Source: an uncultured Sphingomonadales bacterium (GTDB lineage Bacteria; Pseudomonadota; Alphaproteobacteria; Sphingomonadales; Sphingomonadaceae). From it: 64,000 nt of DNA. Under the pieces are notes generated by a model. The model worked only from the letters and a program-made list of their open reading frames with translations, had not been told where the DNA came from and searched no databases. The stretch is taken from contig CAIMDB010000022.1 of assembly GCA_903839675.1 (NCBI GenBank), positions 168,877 through 232,876 of the forward strand, given 5' to 3'. The position numbers were made by a program, and so were the translations under genes. Below are positions 1 to 9,370 of the stretch, one piece after another; positions within the stretch are counted from its first letter, which is position 1, and each line of letters opens with the position of its first letter.

Positions 1-66
1 CGCAAACGGATCGCGGTTTGAACCGCCACCGCCACCGCCACGCGAAGGAGACCAGGGAGCGTTCAT
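1..66 (-). CDS. cpaE: CpaE-like pilus assembly ATPase, N-terminal fragment (runs off left edge)
   Basis: Only the first 22 codons lie in the window. The ATG overlaps the cpaD stop codon by one base (TAATG), so the two are translationally coupled. The visible peptide starts MNAPWSPSR, followed by a run of glycines and then SNRDPFA, a flexible N-terminus. The call rests mainly on position: in tad/cpa clusters cpaE, a MinD/ParA-like ATPase localising the pilus machine, follows cpaD. The ATPase domain itself is outside the window. Confidence 0.55.
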   Translation of the reverse strand, partial: MNAPWSPSRGGGGGGSNRDPFA

Positions 67-695
67 TAGTTCTTGCTTCCTTCCTTGATCAAGCCGCTCG
101 CGCCTGTTGTGGGCGCATCTCGATACGTCTTGACGGCCTTGCTGGAGGCCAGTGTGGACGAGACAGGGCTGCCGGAACGGCCGGAGACGAGGTCTTCAGG
201 GTTGGCGACCATCGCCGCCAAATTGCTGTTGGTCGCGCAGCCATAATTGGACGAGGCGTGGCCGGTCATGTCGGGCTGTGAGGCACGGCTCCAGTCTGGG
301 CAATTCGGCACGGTGGCCTTGATACGGCTCACAACAACGCGCACATTGCCGGGCAGAATCTCGCCCGCCGTCAACGGCGCGGTATCGTCGAGAAGAAGCC
401 CATAGCGCGCGGCGAGTGCCGCGACAGCATCACGAGCTGCACGCGTATCGCCTGCGTTGGATGTGTCGACCGAGACGCGGTCGCCATAGCTAAGCTTCAT
501 GGCTTCGAACCAACCGGCAAGGCGCTGGAGCTCTGTCCGCTCCAGACCACCCTGACCGGCGACATCATAGACATAGTCTGTCCGCTGGACGACCGGCTGG
601 TGGACGCTGCTCAGGCCCCGGTTTTCGGTGCCACAGGCGGATACCGCCAGAGCGAGCCCGAGAAGGAGAGTGTGACGTGCCTTGTACATGACCAT
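66..695 (-). CDS. cpaD: CpaD family pilus assembly lipoprotein
   Basis: A protein of about 209 residues with a lipoprotein signal: hydrophobic stretch 9-17 then VSAC, making Cys21 the lipidated residue. CpaD proteins are outer-membrane lipoproteins of the Flp/tad pilus secretin complex. The middle part (residues 60-130) has the family look, with an LPGNVRVVV segment, and the C-terminal third carries CPDWSR and NYGCATNSNLAAMVANPEDL, the cysteine-containing tail typical of CpaD. I start at ATG 695 because GGAAGGA lies just upstream; an ATG two codons later is possible. It lies 15 bp after cpaC and overlaps the cpaE start, so it is part of one leftward operon. Confidence 0.88.
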   Translation of the reverse strand: MVMYKARHTLLLGLALAVSACGTENRGLSSVHQPVVQRTDYVYDVAGQGGLERTELQRLAGWFEAMKLSYGDRVSVDTSNAGDTRAARDAVAALAARYGLLLDDTAPLTAGEILPGNVRVVVSRIKATVPNCPDWSRASQPDMTGHASSNYGCATNSNLAAMVANPEDLVSGRSGSPVSSTLASSKAVKTYRDAPTTGASGLIKEGSKN

Positions 696-710
696 TATTC
701 CTTCCACCAA

Positions 711-2384
711 TTAGTTGCCAAAGCCGGGAGCGGGCGTGTTCGCCGCTGCAGACTTACGTGATGCCTTCGATCCAGACGTCTTCTGGGCCGGTGCGGGGAG
801 CATCCCGCCAACAGACGGGGCTGCAGGCACGGTGACTGGGTCCCCCATTGTCGGCTTCTTGGCTTGTTCTCCGGTCTTGCCGGTGAAGGTCTGACCCATG
901 ATGATGCGATCAAAGTCGCTCGGAGTGCGATAGCCGTCGGTCGGCAGCTTAATCTCGCCTGCCGAAACTGGCTTCACCAGATAAGGCGTCACGACGATCA
1001 CAAGTTCTGTCTCATTCTTACGGAAGCCGTTTGAGCGGAACAGCGTGCCAAGAACGGGCAAGTTGCCAAGCCCCGGCGCACGGTCAATCGAGTTGTTCTG
1101 CGTGTTCTGCATCAGGCCACCGATCATGAAGCTTTGGCCGGAACCAAGCTCCACGGTCGTTTCGACGCGGCGGGTTGCAAGGGCCGGAACCTGAAAGCCG
1201 TTGATGACAACCGAGCCAGCCGATGTCAGCTGCGACACTTCCGGACGGACGCGCATCGAGATGCGGCCATCGGACAGCACGGTTGGCGTGAATGCCAGGC
1301 TGACCCCATATTGCTTATACTCGATCGACACCTGACCCAGCGAGGTCGACAGCGGGATCGGGATTTCGCCACCCGCCAGGAAGCTGGCGGTTTCGCCCGA
1401 CAGCGCCGTCAGTGTCGGCTGGGCGAGCGTGGTTGCCATCCCGTCGGTTTCGGCAAGGTCGATCGCCGAAGCAAGGTCGAGACCCAACAGCCGACCTGCA
1501 AGGCCGATGCTCGTCTTGCCGGCACCAAGGCCGAGTGACTTGAAGTCATAGGCGGTTCCGCCCTTGGCAATGAACTGACCCGTTGTAGGATCAAACGGCA
1601 GCGAGATCGAACCGCTCGGCAATCCGAACAGCGAGGATGCATCGAGCTTTGGAAGGCCCGACAGGTCCTGCGTTCCGATGGAACCAAAATTGCGGCCTTG
1701 GGAGATGCCCATCAGAAAACCACCGGTGGTATCGCGCGACAACAGGTTGACGCCGAATTCCTTGACCAGCTGGCGGTTCACTTCCGCAATCTTCACCTGC
1801 AGGTTCACCTGAAGCGGGGTTGCCGTCTTCGTGCGGTTCACAACTTCAATATCGTTACCCACAAAGGCACGGGCAAGGCGTTCCGCCTCAGCCCCGTCTT
1901 CGGGCGATGCCACGGTGCCGGTCAGCAGCACCAGTCCGTTCATCGTCGTCGCCTTGATGTCGGCTTCCGGCATGGCGAGGTTCAGCATCTCGTCAATCGA
2001 GTTGACGTTGGCACCGACGCGGACGTTGGCTGAGTAAACAACCTTGCCGGCCGCGGTCGTAGCAAACACCGTCGATTCGCCGCTCGCCTTACCCAGAATG
2101 TAGAGCTGACGCGGAGAGCGGACTTGGACATCTGCAACGTCCTGATTGGAAATCAAGACATCCGAGATGGGGACAGGAAGCGTGACAAGCTGGCCACGGC
2201 CCTTGGAGAGCGAAATCTCCATCGAGGCGCGCTGGGTGACGGGCGAACTCGAACCCGACACCTGGACGGCGCGTACGGTCTGGCGCTTTGGCGCGGCAGC
2301 CGGGGCGGAGGTCGTCACGAGGGCCACTGAGATGGCGCTCGCCGCGAGGAGCGCTTTGCGCCCGAAATTGGTGTTGGTGCTCAT
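711..2384 (-). CDS. cpaC: CpaC type II/III secretin, outer-membrane pore of the tad pilus
   Basis: A 557-residue protein with a Sec signal peptide (about residues 1-33, ending near APAAA). After it comes a pilus-and-secretin N-domain (ISDVLISNQDVADVQV), then a BON-like segment around GLVLLTGTVAS, then the secretin core. The core carries VELGSGQSFMIGGL and the C-terminal signature LGNLPVLGTLFRS followed by ETELVIVVTPYLV, which forms the outer-membrane gate. The open frame extends far upstream into cpaB, but the ATG at 2384 directly precedes the signal peptide and sits one base from the cpaB stop, so it is the likely start. CpaC multimerises as the channel through which the Flp pilus leaves the cell, with CpaD as partner. 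Confidence 0.93.
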   Translation of the reverse strand: MSTNTNFGRKALLAASAISVALVTTSAPAAAPKRQTVRAVQVSGSSSPVTQRASMEISLSKGRGQLVTLPVPISDVLISNQDVADVQVRSPRQLYILGKASGESTVFATTAAGKVVYSANVRVGANVNSIDEMLNLAMPEADIKATTMNGLVLLTGTVASPEDGAEAERLARAFVGNDIEVVNRTKTATPLQVNLQVKIAEVNRQLVKEFGVNLLSRDTTGGFLMGISQGRNFGSIGTQDLSGLPKLDASSLFGLPSGSISLPFDPTTGQFIAKGGTAYDFKSLGLGAGKTSIGLAGRLLGLDLASAIDLAETDGMATTLAQPTLTALSGETASFLAGGEIPIPLSTSLGQVSIEYKQYGVSLAFTPTVLSDGRISMRVRPEVSQLTSAGSVVINGFQVPALATRRVETTVELGSGQSFMIGGLMQNTQNNSIDRAPGLGNLPVLGTLFRSNGFRKNETELVIVVTPYLVKPVSAGEIKLPTDGYRTPSDFDRIIMGQTFTGKTGEQAKKPTMGDPVTVPAAPSVGGMLPAPAQKTSGSKASRKSAAANTPAPGFGN

Positions 2385-2385
2385 G

Positions 2386-3399
2386 TTACTTGCCCCCAAA
2401 CGTGACTTCTGTGGGTGTCGAACTGCGCCAGACTTTGACAACCGGACCGCGGTTTGCAGGATCGACAGATGCTCCGGCCGTCGGCGTGCCGCCATTGGAT
2501 GAAGCTGTGCTGGTCTGGGCCCGCGGAACCGAACGACGCTGGAAGCGTGAGACGTCGGCACCCGTCACAAAGGTCGGGTCAGTATCGACCGGACGCGATG
2601 CGATGGCGAGCAGCATCTGCTTTTCCGTCTTCGGGTCAGCGCCTTCGGGAACCCGCACGTCGCCAGATGCAATCGCACGTTCCAGTTCCGACGCATTGTC
2701 GGCAATGGAGCGCAAGGACAGCGAGAGCTGACCGATCGACTGAGCAACGGCAATCTTCTCTGCGATGCGCGGCGTGACTTCCAGCGTGACGTTGGACGAC
2801 ACCTTCACTTCAGTGTTGCCATCCTTGTCTTCCGAAACGGTCCGCTGGTCAGTCGCAAGAACGCGGACATTGCGAATGATCGTTTCAGAGGCGCGCAGGG
2901 CCGGGCCGTCACTGCCGTCCACTGACTGTGTCAGCACCATATCGACGCGGTCACCCGGGAAGACGAAGCCGGCAACGCCGCTTTGCGCGGACACCGAAAC
3001 GGTCACGGCACGCATGCCTGGTCCGAGCGCTGCGGCGAGGAAGCCGCGGTCACCCGATTTGACGAGTGCGCCTTGTGTGATCGGCTGCCCAGCGGAGATC
3101 GCATTGCGAACCACGGTGCCGTGCAGCTGGTTCAGATCGACGTTCTGACCCTCAACGAAATAGGCGTTTTCCACCAATTCCTTGGGCCAGGGCTGATAGC
3201 GAAAGCTGTCAGGGCCGATGATAGTGCCAATGGGCAAGGCGCGGGTCGCGACCAAAATCTTTGGCCCAACAGGCTGCGGCGCGGCTGCGGCTTGCGCCTG
3301 CGGGGCCGGAGACCCGGCAAACATGTTCTTCGCCATAAAGGCTGTGACACCCGCTATAATGAGCGCCCCAACCAGGAGTGCGATTTTCTTAGGATCCAT
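2386..3399 (-). CDS. cpaB: CpaB/RcpC pilus assembly protein
   Basis: A 337-residue protein starting MDPKKIALLVGALIIAG, a single N-terminal membrane anchor. A periplasmic Ala/Pro linker follows, then an SAF-type domain (ILVATRALPIGTIIG, about residues 48-110) characteristic of CpaB/RcpC. A second conserved block (FPGDRVDMVL) is in the middle of the protein. The C-terminal 60 residues are Ser/Thr/Pro-rich. CpaB supports secretin assembly in Flp pilus biogenesis. I prefer the ATG at 3399 over one three codons upstream because the hydrophobic anchor begins immediately and AAGGGGA lies about 10 bases before it. One base separates its stop from the cpaC start. Confidence 0.92.
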   Translation of the reverse strand: MDPKKIALLVGALIIAGVTAFMAKNMFAGSPAPQAQAAAAPQPVGPKILVATRALPIGTIIGPDSFRYQPWPKELVENAYFVEGQNVDLNQLHGTVVRNAISAGQPITQGALVKSGDRGFLAAALGPGMRAVTVSVSAQSGVAGFVFPGDRVDMVLTQSVDGSDGPALRASETIIRNVRVLATDQRTVSEDKDGNTEVKVSSNVTLEVTPRIAEKIAVAQSIGQLSLSLRSIADNASELERAIASGDVRVPEGADPKTEKQMLLAIASRPVDTDPTFVTGADVSRFQRRSVPRAQTSTASSNGGTPTAGASVDPANRGPVVKVWRSSTPTEVTFGGK

Positions 3400-3448
3400 G
3401 ACGCGCATTCCCCTTGCCGCGTGGGTTAATCATTCAAGGTAAGAGTGA

Positions 3449-3922
3449 TCACCCAAAATGGTTAAAATATCGTTCGTGAATGGCCCATATGCCCGCCATG
3501 GAAATGGCGACTCCATAGGGAACCTCGATGTTTTTGCCGGATTTCCGGGCCTTTTCGAACGCCCACATGCCAAGCGTGATGATCCCGCCGATAATCGACA
3601 TGACCATCAAGAGTTGCAGAAAAGCGATCGCCGGGAACCAGAGTGCGAGTGCAGCGATCAGTTTGACATCGCCGCCGCCCATCGCGTTGAGCGCAAAAAA
3701 AATCGAAAACAGAGCCAAGAAGCCGATGGCGACGCCGATCTGAATGACGATATCCGGCCATAGCGATATGCCCGTAGCCGCCCACATGAGCGGCGCGCAC
3801 GCAGCGATGGTTATGACGAGCCAATTCGGAATGGTTCGGGTGCGCACATCGCCAAATGCCGCAAAAGCCAGCATGAGGGCGAGGGCCGCATAGAGCGCCA
3901 TGACAAGTGTAAGTCCGTTCAT
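3449..3922 (-). CDS. cpaA: CpaA-type prepilin peptidase (A24 family)
   Basis: A 157-residue polytopic membrane protein, the usual size for CpaA, which lacks the N-methylase domain of PilD. The two aspartates of the A24 aspartic peptidases are present: Asp25 in FGDVRTRTIPN and Asp85 in MGGGDVKL (the GxGD motif). It cleaves the leader of Flp prepilins at the inner membrane. The ATG is preceded by AGGAAGG at good spacing. It is first in the leftward cpaA-B-C-D-E set, with about 50 bp to cpaB. No flp pilin gene is visible upstream in the window, so the pilin must lie elsewhere. Confidence 0.92.
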   Translation of the reverse strand: MNGLTLVMALYAALALMLAFAAFGDVRTRTIPNWLVITIAACAPLMWAATGISLWPDIVIQIGVAIGFLALFSIFFALNAMGGGDVKLIAALALWFPAIAFLQLLMVMSIIGGIITLGMWAFEKARKSGKNIEVPYGVAISMAGIWAIHERYFNHFG

Positions 3923-4039
3923 GGCACCTTCCTATAATCACGACGCATTATCAAAGCGTAACTAAGTAAACGAAGGCGGGAACGCCTTGTCCCAAAGGGC
4001 AGGGTTGACCGGTCCATGCCGCATCGCCACTGCACGCCC

Positions 4040-5167
4040 ATGGCTTATGACGTCGCCATTATCGGAGCTGGAATTGCCGGAGCGAGCCTTGCGGCCGCGC
4101 TGTCTGCGCACATGTCCGTCATTGTGCTGGAGGCGGAAGATCAGCCCGGATATCACACGACCGGACGCTCAGCAGCTTTCTGGAGCGTGACCTACGGTGG
4201 GCCGGTCGTCCAGCCTTTGTCCTCGGCGTCGGGGCCGTTTCTGGCCCACCCGCCCAAGTCATTTTCTGAAACCGGTTTTCTGTTGCGTCGCGGCGCCCTG
4301 ATGATCGGGCGGGCGCAGGATGAAGCCAAGATTGCGAACTTTCTCTCTGCGTTTGAGGGTTCAGGCGTGGCCCTAGAGCGGTTAGTAGCAGACGCTATTC
4401 AGGCCCATATGCCCGGCGCGCACGCAGCGTGGGACCGGGCGGTCTGGGAGCCAAGCACGACGGACATCGATGTTGCGCGGCTCCATGCGGCCTATCTGCG
4501 GCAGGCCCGGCAGTCAGGCGCCGTTCTTGCGACCAGCCAAAAGGTGCAAGGCATTTCCCGCGGTCAGCAGGGCTGGACATTGTCCTGTTCCAGCGGGGAA
4601 GTGGTTGCCCATCGGATCATCAATGCAGCCGGCGCCTGGGCCGACGATGTCGCGCGGCTTGCAGGCTTGGCGCCTGTTGGCGTGACGCCCTACCGGCGGA
4701 CGATGGTCCAGCTTGAGGTTGCCGCACAGGTGCCTGCGAACCTGCCGCTGGTCGTCGATATCAATGAGCAGTTCTACTTTAAGCCAGACGGGCAAAACCG
4801 CATATGGTTGAGCCCACATGATGAAACACCGTCACTGCCCTGCGATGCCGCGCCCGAAGAGATGGATGTCGCTCTGGCCATCGCGCGTTTTGAAGAGGTG
4901 ATGGACTGGCCGGTTGTCCGTGTTGAGCGGACATGGGCGGGATTGAGGAACTTTGCACCGGACAGGCTGCCGGTTTTCGGTGCCGATCCGCAAGGCGCGG
5001 GCTTTTTCTGGTGCGCCGGTCAGGGGGGCTTCGGCATCCAGACGGCGCCTGCCATTGCCGACCTACTGGCGGCCGAAATTCTAGGACAACAACCCGGCGC
5101 CGAATATAACCGCATCAACCCCGCCGCCTTTGCGCCGGGTCGTGAAAGCTTAGGATCGCAAACCTAG
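4040..5167 (+). CDS. FAD-dependent D-amino-acid dehydrogenase (D-arginine dehydrogenase-like)
   Basis: A 375-residue DAO-fold flavoprotein. It opens directly with the FAD dinucleotide fold GAGIAGASLA, followed by QPGYHTTGRSAA, and ends with CAGQGGFGIQ. Layout and motifs match Pseudomonas D-arginine dehydrogenase (DauA), which oxidises D-amino acids to imino acids and passes electrons to the respiratory chain. Equivalents of DauA Tyr53 (VTYG), Arg222 (YRRT), Tyr249 (FYFKP) and Arg305 (WAGLR) are conserved. The position of active-site His48 is Phe47 here, so substrate range or rate may differ. No good ribosome site is seen; the ATG at 4040 is chosen because the Rossmann fold starts there (ATG 4016 is the alternative). 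It is divergent from cpaA and its stop overlaps the convergent DUF1508 gene. Confidence 0.8.
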   Translation: MAYDVAIIGAGIAGASLAAALSAHMSVIVLEAEDQPGYHTTGRSAAFWSVTYGGPVVQPLSSASGPFLAHPPKSFSETGFLLRRGALMIGRAQDEAKIANFLSAFEGSGVALERLVADAIQAHMPGAHAAWDRAVWEPSTTDIDVARLHAAYLRQARQSGAVLATSQKVQGISRGQQGWTLSCSSGEVVAHRIINAAGAWADDVARLAGLAPVGVTPYRRTMVQLEVAAQVPANLPLVVDINEQFYFKPDGQNRIWLSPHDETPSLPCDAAPEEMDVALAIARFEEVMDWPVVRVERTWAGLRNFAPDRLPVFGADPQGAGFFWCAGQGGFGIQTAPAIADLLAAEILGQQPGAEYNRINPAAFAPGRESLGSQT

Positions 5168-5337
5168 GCTTCGACGATTTCGGCTGAGCCGGAATTCTGC
5201 ACGTTATCAATGCATTTCAGGCAGGCGGCCTTGGAACTATAGCCCTCACTTGCCGTGGCGAGGATGTTCCCATTCTGGTGGCGCAGGCGCCAGCGGAACT
5301 CCCCCTTGGCGTCTTTGTAGACTTCGAACGTCATCAT
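5164..5337 (-). CDS. DUF1508 (YegP-like) small protein
   Basis: A 57-residue protein made of a single DUF1508 unit: FEVYKDAKGEFRWRL, then a GNILATASEGY segment and a Cys-containing helix (ACLKCIDNV). E. coli YegP has two such units. The biochemical role is unknown. The ATG at 5337 follows GGGGAGAGCG at correct spacing; a second ATG follows immediately. It lies 31 bp downstream of rnhA on the same strand and shares a CTAG tetranucleotide with the flavoprotein stop codon opposite. Confidence 0.8.
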   Translation of the reverse strand: MMTFEVYKDAKGEFRWRLRHQNGNILATASEGYSSKAACLKCIDNVQNSGSAEIVEA

Positions 5338-5368
5338 CGCTCTCCCCATCCTGATGGTGGTTGAACGA

Positions 5369-5827
5369 TTATGCGCCGCTTTTTGCCGCATTCAAGGCGG
5401 CGTCGCTGGCCAGCTTATCGGCGCGCTCATTGTCCGGGTCGCCATTATGGCCCTTCACCCAGCGCCAATCGATGGTGTGCGGCGCACAGGCTTCGACAAG
5501 CTCTTGCCATAGCTCAGCATTTTTTACGGGCTTCTTGTCAGCGGTGCGCCAACCATTCTTGCGCCAGCCGTGAATCCATTTTGTGATTCCGTCGCGCACA
5601 TAGACGCTGTCGGTCTCCAAAATGACCTGACAGGGGCGCTTTAACGCCTGAAGTCCGCGAATCGCTGCCGTCAATTCCATCCTGTTGTTGGTGGTCAGCG
5701 GCTCTCCACCCGACAAATCCCGTTCGCTGCCATTGGCGGCACGCAGGACGACACCCCAGCCTCCGGGGCCGGGATTGCCTTTGCAGGCGCCGTCGGTCGA
5801 CATCTTGATACGGGGCAGGTCGGTCAC
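5369..5827 (-). CDS. rnhA: ribonuclease HI
   Basis: A 152-residue RNase H1, full length for the family. It degrades the RNA strand of RNA-DNA hybrids. All four metal-binding acids are visible: Asp12 ([11 protein letters not shown]), Glu51 (NNRMEL), Asp73 (ETDS) and Asp137 (NERADKLA), together with the catalytic His127 (VKGHNG). The basic handle ([11 protein letters not shown]) is also present. Its start overlaps the thrB stop by 4 bases, so it is coupled to thrB in the leftward ispH-thrB-rnhA run. Confidence 0.97.
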   Translation of the reverse strand: MTDLPRIKMSTDGACKGNPGPGGWGVVLRAANGSERDLSGGEPLTTNNRMELTAAIRGLQALKRPCQVILETDSVYVRDGITKWIHGWRKNGWRTADKKPVKNAELWQELVEACAPHTIDWRWVKGHNGDPDNERADKLASDAALNAAKSGA

Positions 5828-6759
5828 TGGGCGGCGTAATGTTCAAGCCGCGTGAGGAAGGCCATCGGGTCCTTGCGCGTCACAAGCGCGTCTGCCGGCG
5901 TGTTCAGCCAATCCCATGCCCGGGTCAGCAGGAAGCGCAGACAGGCCCCGCGTGCGAGGATAGAAAAGGCCGCGCGTTCAGCCTCGGTCCGCCCGAAGCT
6001 CTCATCATATCCACTGACAAGCGCCTCGCCGACGTCTGCCAGATAGGCGTTGTGTGGGTCAAAACTCCACGACACATGCGTCACAGCCAGATCCCAAGCG
6101 CGTATTTCGGTGCAGGCGAAGTAGAAGTCGATGACCGCGCAGACCGTTTCGCCTGCCATCAGGACATTGTCCGGGAAGAGGTCAGCATGGATCACGCTCT
6201 TGTCGAGATCGGCAGGCCAGTTAGCGCTCAAGAACGCGCATTCGTCGGCCACGCGTTGTTTGAGGCCCGGCTGGATCTTGTCCAGATCATCCCCGCAGCG
6301 CGCCGCCAGCTCAAGCCAACCGTCCAGCCCCAGCGTGTTGGAGCGGTTGAGCGTGAAGTCCTTCAGCGCTGCATGCAACTGGCCGAGAGCCCGCCCGGTC
6401 GACAAAGCTTGCGCCTGTGTCGGGTGCGAGACGCTCAGGCCGGGCATGAAGTCCATCATCGCCATCGACTTGCCGTTGTGGCTGATCGTGGCGGCACCTT
6501 CCGCCGTCTTCAGAGACGCAGGCACGGGGCAGCCCTTGGCTACGAGGTGGTCGATCATCGCCATGAAAAATGGCAGGTCCGCCGTGTCGACCCGCTTTTC
6601 ATAGACGGTGAAAATGAAGCGGCCCTTGGTCGTTTCGACCAGATAGTTGCTGTTCTCAACGCCTTCGGCGATGCCCTTGGCGGAAATCAGTTTGCCTGCA
6701 TCAAATTGCAGGACGAGTTCGGCCATCTCCTCAGCCGGGATCTGTGTGTAGACGGCCAT
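5824..6759 (-). CDS. thrB: homoserine kinase (aminoglycoside-phosphotransferase fold)
   Basis: A 311-residue ThrB of the proteobacterial APH-fold type, not the GHMP type. It phosphorylates homoserine in threonine synthesis. Visible motifs: an N-terminal nucleotide-binding part (GVENSNYLV, then FIFTVYEKR), the catalytic loop HADLFPDN at residues 191-198, and the metal-binding IDFYFA at about 210-215. It starts 5 bp after ispH and overlaps rnhA by 4 bp. The ispH-thrB-rnhA order is, as I recall, common in alphaproteobacteria. Confidence 0.94.
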   Translation of the reverse strand: MAVYTQIPAEEMAELVLQFDAGKLISAKGIAEGVENSNYLVETTKGRFIFTVYEKRVDTADLPFFMAMIDHLVAKGCPVPASLKTAEGAATISHNGKSMAMMDFMPGLSVSHPTQAQALSTGRALGQLHAALKDFTLNRSNTLGLDGWLELAARCGDDLDKIQPGLKQRVADECAFLSANWPADLDKSVIHADLFPDNVLMAGETVCAVIDFYFACTEIRAWDLAVTHVSWSFDPHNAYLADVGEALVSGYDESFGRTEAERAAFSILARGACLRFLLTRAWDWLNTPADALVTRKDPMAFLTRLEHYAAQ

Positions 6760-6764
6760 GGCGA

Positions 6765-7712
6765 TTAATCCGCCAGTTCGCGCGGCAGCTTGAAGACCAT
6801 GTTTTCGGTCGCGGTGGTGACTTCTTCTTCGACGACGTTGAAACGCTCCCGCAGAGCTGTCACGATTTCGCGCACCAGAATTTCAGGGGCAGAGGCGCCT
6901 GCGGTTAACCCGACACGGGTCGCATCACCAAGCCAGTCAAAATCGATCTCACGCGCGCGCTGAACGAGCTGGGCGGGCACGCCCATACGCTCGCCGACTT
7001 CGGCCAGGCGCAGAGAATTGGAAGAATTGGGTGCTCCGATCACGATCAGGCGCTCAACCGACTGGCAAATGGCCTTCACGGCGTCCTGCCGGTTGGACGT
7101 GGCATAGCAGATATCGTCGCCCCGGGGACCGGTAATGTCGGGAAAACGCGCCTTGAGCGCGCCAATCACCGCCGCTGTGTCGTCGACCGAAAGGGTGGTC
7201 TGCGTTAGAAAACCGAGCGTGGTGCCATCGAGGTCCGGCAGCTTTGCAACATCCTCAACGGTTTCGACCAAGGTCATGTTTCCGTCAGGCACCTGCCCGA
7301 ATGTGCCGATGACTTCTGGATGCCCCGCATGGCCGATGAACAGGATGTGCTTGCCCTGATCAACAAGGCGTTCGACCTGACGGTGAACCTTGGAGACGAG
7401 CGGGCAGGTCGCGTCCAGCCATTCAAGGCCGCGGGCGTCGGCGGTTGCCGGGACAATCTTGGGCACGCCGTGCGCTGAAAAGATGACGGGAACACCGTCG
7501 GGAACTTCGTCCAATTCTTCCACAAAGACGGCGCCTTTGGCCTTCAGGCTTTCGACAACATACTTATTGTGGACGATCTCATGCCGGACATAAACGGGCG
7601 CGCCATATTTCTCGATCGACTTTTCGACGATCACAATGGCGCGGTCGACACCGGCGCAAAAGCCGCGCGGGGCGGCGATCATAAGGGTCAGGGTGGGCTT
7701 CGTGTCGCTCAT
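6765..7712 (-). CDS. ispH: 4-hydroxy-3-methylbut-2-enyl diphosphate reductase (IspH)
   Basis: A 315-residue IspH, the last step of the non-mevalonate isoprenoid pathway, making IPP and DMAPP. The three iron-sulfur cysteines are at Cys19 ([11 protein letters not shown]), Cys103 ([11 protein letters not shown]) and Cys202 (ICYATSNRQ). The substrate-contacting histidines ([18 protein letters not shown]) and the SxN motif (GAPNSSNS) are present. It is the first gene of the leftward run with thrB and rnhA and is divergent from the lipoprotein gene at 7797. Confidence 0.97.
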   Translation of the reverse strand: MSDTKPTLTLMIAAPRGFCAGVDRAIVIVEKSIEKYGAPVYVRHEIVHNKYVVESLKAKGAVFVEELDEVPDGVPVIFSAHGVPKIVPATADARGLEWLDATCPLVSKVHRQVERLVDQGKHILFIGHAGHPEVIGTFGQVPDGNMTLVETVEDVAKLPDLDGTTLGFLTQTTLSVDDTAAVIGALKARFPDITGPRGDDICYATSNRQDAVKAICQSVERLIVIGAPNSSNSLRLAEVGERMGVPAQLVQRAREIDFDWLGDATRVGLTAGASAPEILVREIVTALRERFNVVEEEVTTATENMVFKLPRELAD

Positions 7713-7736
7713 CTTATCGCAGCCCCTACGCGATTG

Positions 7737-7765
7737 CTTGCAGGCGGGAAAGCGGGTTCCTATAC
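7737..7765 (+). promoter_or_regulatory. sigma-70-type promoter for the 7797 lipoprotein gene
   Basis: CTTGCA at 7737-7742 and CTATAC at 7760-7765 are separated by exactly 17 bases, a good match to the alphaproteobacterial housekeeping promoter. Transcription would begin near 7772, giving a leader of about 25 bases that contains CGGGGA ahead of the GTG start. Predicted from sequence only. Confidence 0.5.
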
Positions 7766-7796
7766 GGGCGGTCCTAATTCTTCGGGGATACCGCCT

Positions 7797-8441
7797 GTGA
7801 CCTTCCGTAAATCGTTGTTGCTCTCCGGCCTTGCCGCCGTTTCCCTCGCTGGTTGCGCCAAGGATGGTGACTTCGATTCGAGCGGCGGCATCGCCGTGAC
7901 CCGGTCTTCCTGCCCTGCTGTGGCCGTGCCTGTTTACACAGGTGATCTGACGCTGTTCGATCCCGCAACCAGCCGCGATGCGCGCGCGATTGACGTCGTG
8001 GCGACGCTCACCAACGTCCGCTCGACCTGTGCGGAACAGGGCGAAGACATTGTCACCAATGCAACATTTGACGTCGTTGCCATCCGCCGCGACAGCGCTG
8101 GCGCGCGTCGGGTAGAACTGCCTTACTTCGTGTCGGTGGTGCAGGGCGGCCGTGCTGTGGTGTCCAAGCGCGTCAACCGTGTCACGATCAACTTCGCCGA
8201 CGGCCAGACCCGTGCCTCCGGCAAGGGAACAGCGGCAGGCTTCATCAACCGGGCGGCAGCGACTTTGCCACCCGAAATTCAGGAACGCCTGACGCGCAAG
8301 CGCAAGGCGGGGGACATGGATGCAGCGGTTGATCCGCTTGCCGTTCCCGAAGTTCGCGCAGCGGTGCAGCGGGCAAGCTTTGAGATGCTGATCGGCTTCC
8401 AGATGACTGACGCCCAGTTGCAGTATAACGCGACCCGCTAA
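7797..8441 (+). CDS. predicted lipoprotein of unknown function
   Basis: A 214-residue protein with a lipoprotein signal: two basic residues, a hydrophobic run and LAGC, giving lipidated Cys20. The body is Ala/Val-rich with no enzyme motif I recognise; a beta-rich pattern is likely. The open frame extends upstream into ispH, but only the GTG at 7797 puts the signal peptide at the N-terminus, and it has GGGGA 8 bases before it. A promoter-like pair sits just upstream. The stop overlaps the MOSC gene start (TAATG). Function not assigned. Confidence 0.82.
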   Translation: MTFRKSLLLSGLAAVSLAGCAKDGDFDSSGGIAVTRSSCPAVAVPVYTGDLTLFDPATSRDARAIDVVATLTNVRSTCAEQGEDIVTNATFDVVAIRRDSAGARRVELPYFVSVVQGGRAVVSKRVNRVTINFADGQTRASGKGTAAGFINRAAATLPPEIQERLTRKRKAGDMDAAVDPLAVPEVRAAVQRASFEMLIGFQMTDAQLQYNATR

Positions 8442-9085
8442 TGACGATCACGATCCGGGCCCTGCTTTCGGGACGGGTCCGGCCCTTTGCGCGCGGCGAA
8501 GGCAGCGCAATTTCCAAAGCGCCGCTTGCGGGCAAGGTTCGTATCACGCGCCTCGGCATCGTCGGTGATGAACAGGCGGACGCCGTCCATCATGGCGGGC
8601 CGGATAAGGCCCTGCACCATTATCCCTTCGAGCATTATGAACGCTGGCGGAGCGGGTCTGCCCACGCCGATCTGCGGGATGCTGGCGCGTTCGGTGAGAA
8701 CATCTCGTCGCTCGGTCTGGCCGAAGACGATGTGTGCATCGGCGACAGGTTCCGGTTCGGAACCGTGCTTGTCGAGGTTAGTCAGGCGCGCAAGCCATGC
8801 TGGAAGCAGGGCGACCGTCTCGATTGGACCCAATTGCCCTCGCTTATGGTCCATGAGGGGCGTTCCGGCTGGTATTACCGCGTCATCGAAGAAGGCGAAG
8901 CTGAAGCCGGTGATACGCTGACGCTCGTCGACAGGACGTTGCGCGAATGGACGGTCCGGCGCGTGTTTGACCTGATCGTCGCGGGCAAGCACAAGAATGA
9001 CCTTGCCGCTTTCCGGGCGCTCGCGGAGATGGACGTCCTGTTCGAGGGTTGGCGAAAAATTGCAGCCGACCGTCTGCGCGATTGA
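8441..9085 (+). CDS. MOSC domain protein (YiiM-like)
   Basis: A 214-residue MOSC protein. The core includes [23 protein letters not shown] (about residues 40-61), GAFGENIS, and the conserved Cys120 in RKPCWKQG, which in this family contacts the molybdenum cofactor. A short YiiM-type C-terminal helix pair follows. E. coli YiiM reduces N-hydroxylated purines; whether this protein does the same is inferred. It is translationally coupled to the upstream lipoprotein and lies directly before the glycine riboswitch. Confidence 0.88.
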   Translation: MTITIRALLSGRVRPFARGEGSAISKAPLAGKVRITRLGIVGDEQADAVHHGGPDKALHHYPFEHYERWRSGSAHADLRDAGAFGENISSLGLAEDDVCIGDRFRFGTVLVEVSQARKPCWKQGDRLDWTQLPSLMVHEGRSGWYYRVIEEGEAEAGDTLTLVDRTLREWTVRRVFDLIVAGKHKNDLAAFRALAEMDVLFEGWRKIAADRLRD

Positions 9086-9124
9086 CTCCATGGTCGCGAC
9101 CGGTCATCTGATGACTGTCGCTGA

Positions 9125-9310
9125 CAGCGCGGGAGAGAGGTTCGTTTGACGGACCCGCCGAAGGAGCAACCGCCCCGGAATCTCTCAGGCAAAAGGACCG
9201 CGTTGACATATGTGACACTCTGGAAAGAGTTCCAGCGAAAGCTGGAGCCGCCGAAGGGGTAACTCTGGATTTGATCTGGAGGAAAGCTCTCAGGTTCCCG
9301 TGACAGAGGG
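9125..9310 (+). ncRNA. tandem glycine riboswitch controlling gcvT-gcvH-gcvPA-gcvPB
   Basis: Two glycine aptamers in series lie ahead of gcvT. Aptamer 1 (about 9129-9200) runs from GCGGGAGAG through CGCCGAAGGAGCAA to CTCTCAGGCAAAAGGACCG. Aptamer 2 (about 9217-9309) runs from CTCTGGAAAGAG through GCCGAAGGGG to CTCTCAGGTTCCCGTGACAGAG. Both hold the CCGAAGG junction and the CTCAGG element diagnostic of this RNA class. A short linker joins them. No strong intrinsic terminator is seen before gcvT, so translational control or an ON-type switch is likely. In most bacteria glycine binding activates the cleavage operon. Confidence 0.95.
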
Positions 9311-9370
9311 GGTCTGATGCATCGCCAAAAGGCAACGCATCGGTCACTCGAACACGCGGAGCCGACTTTA

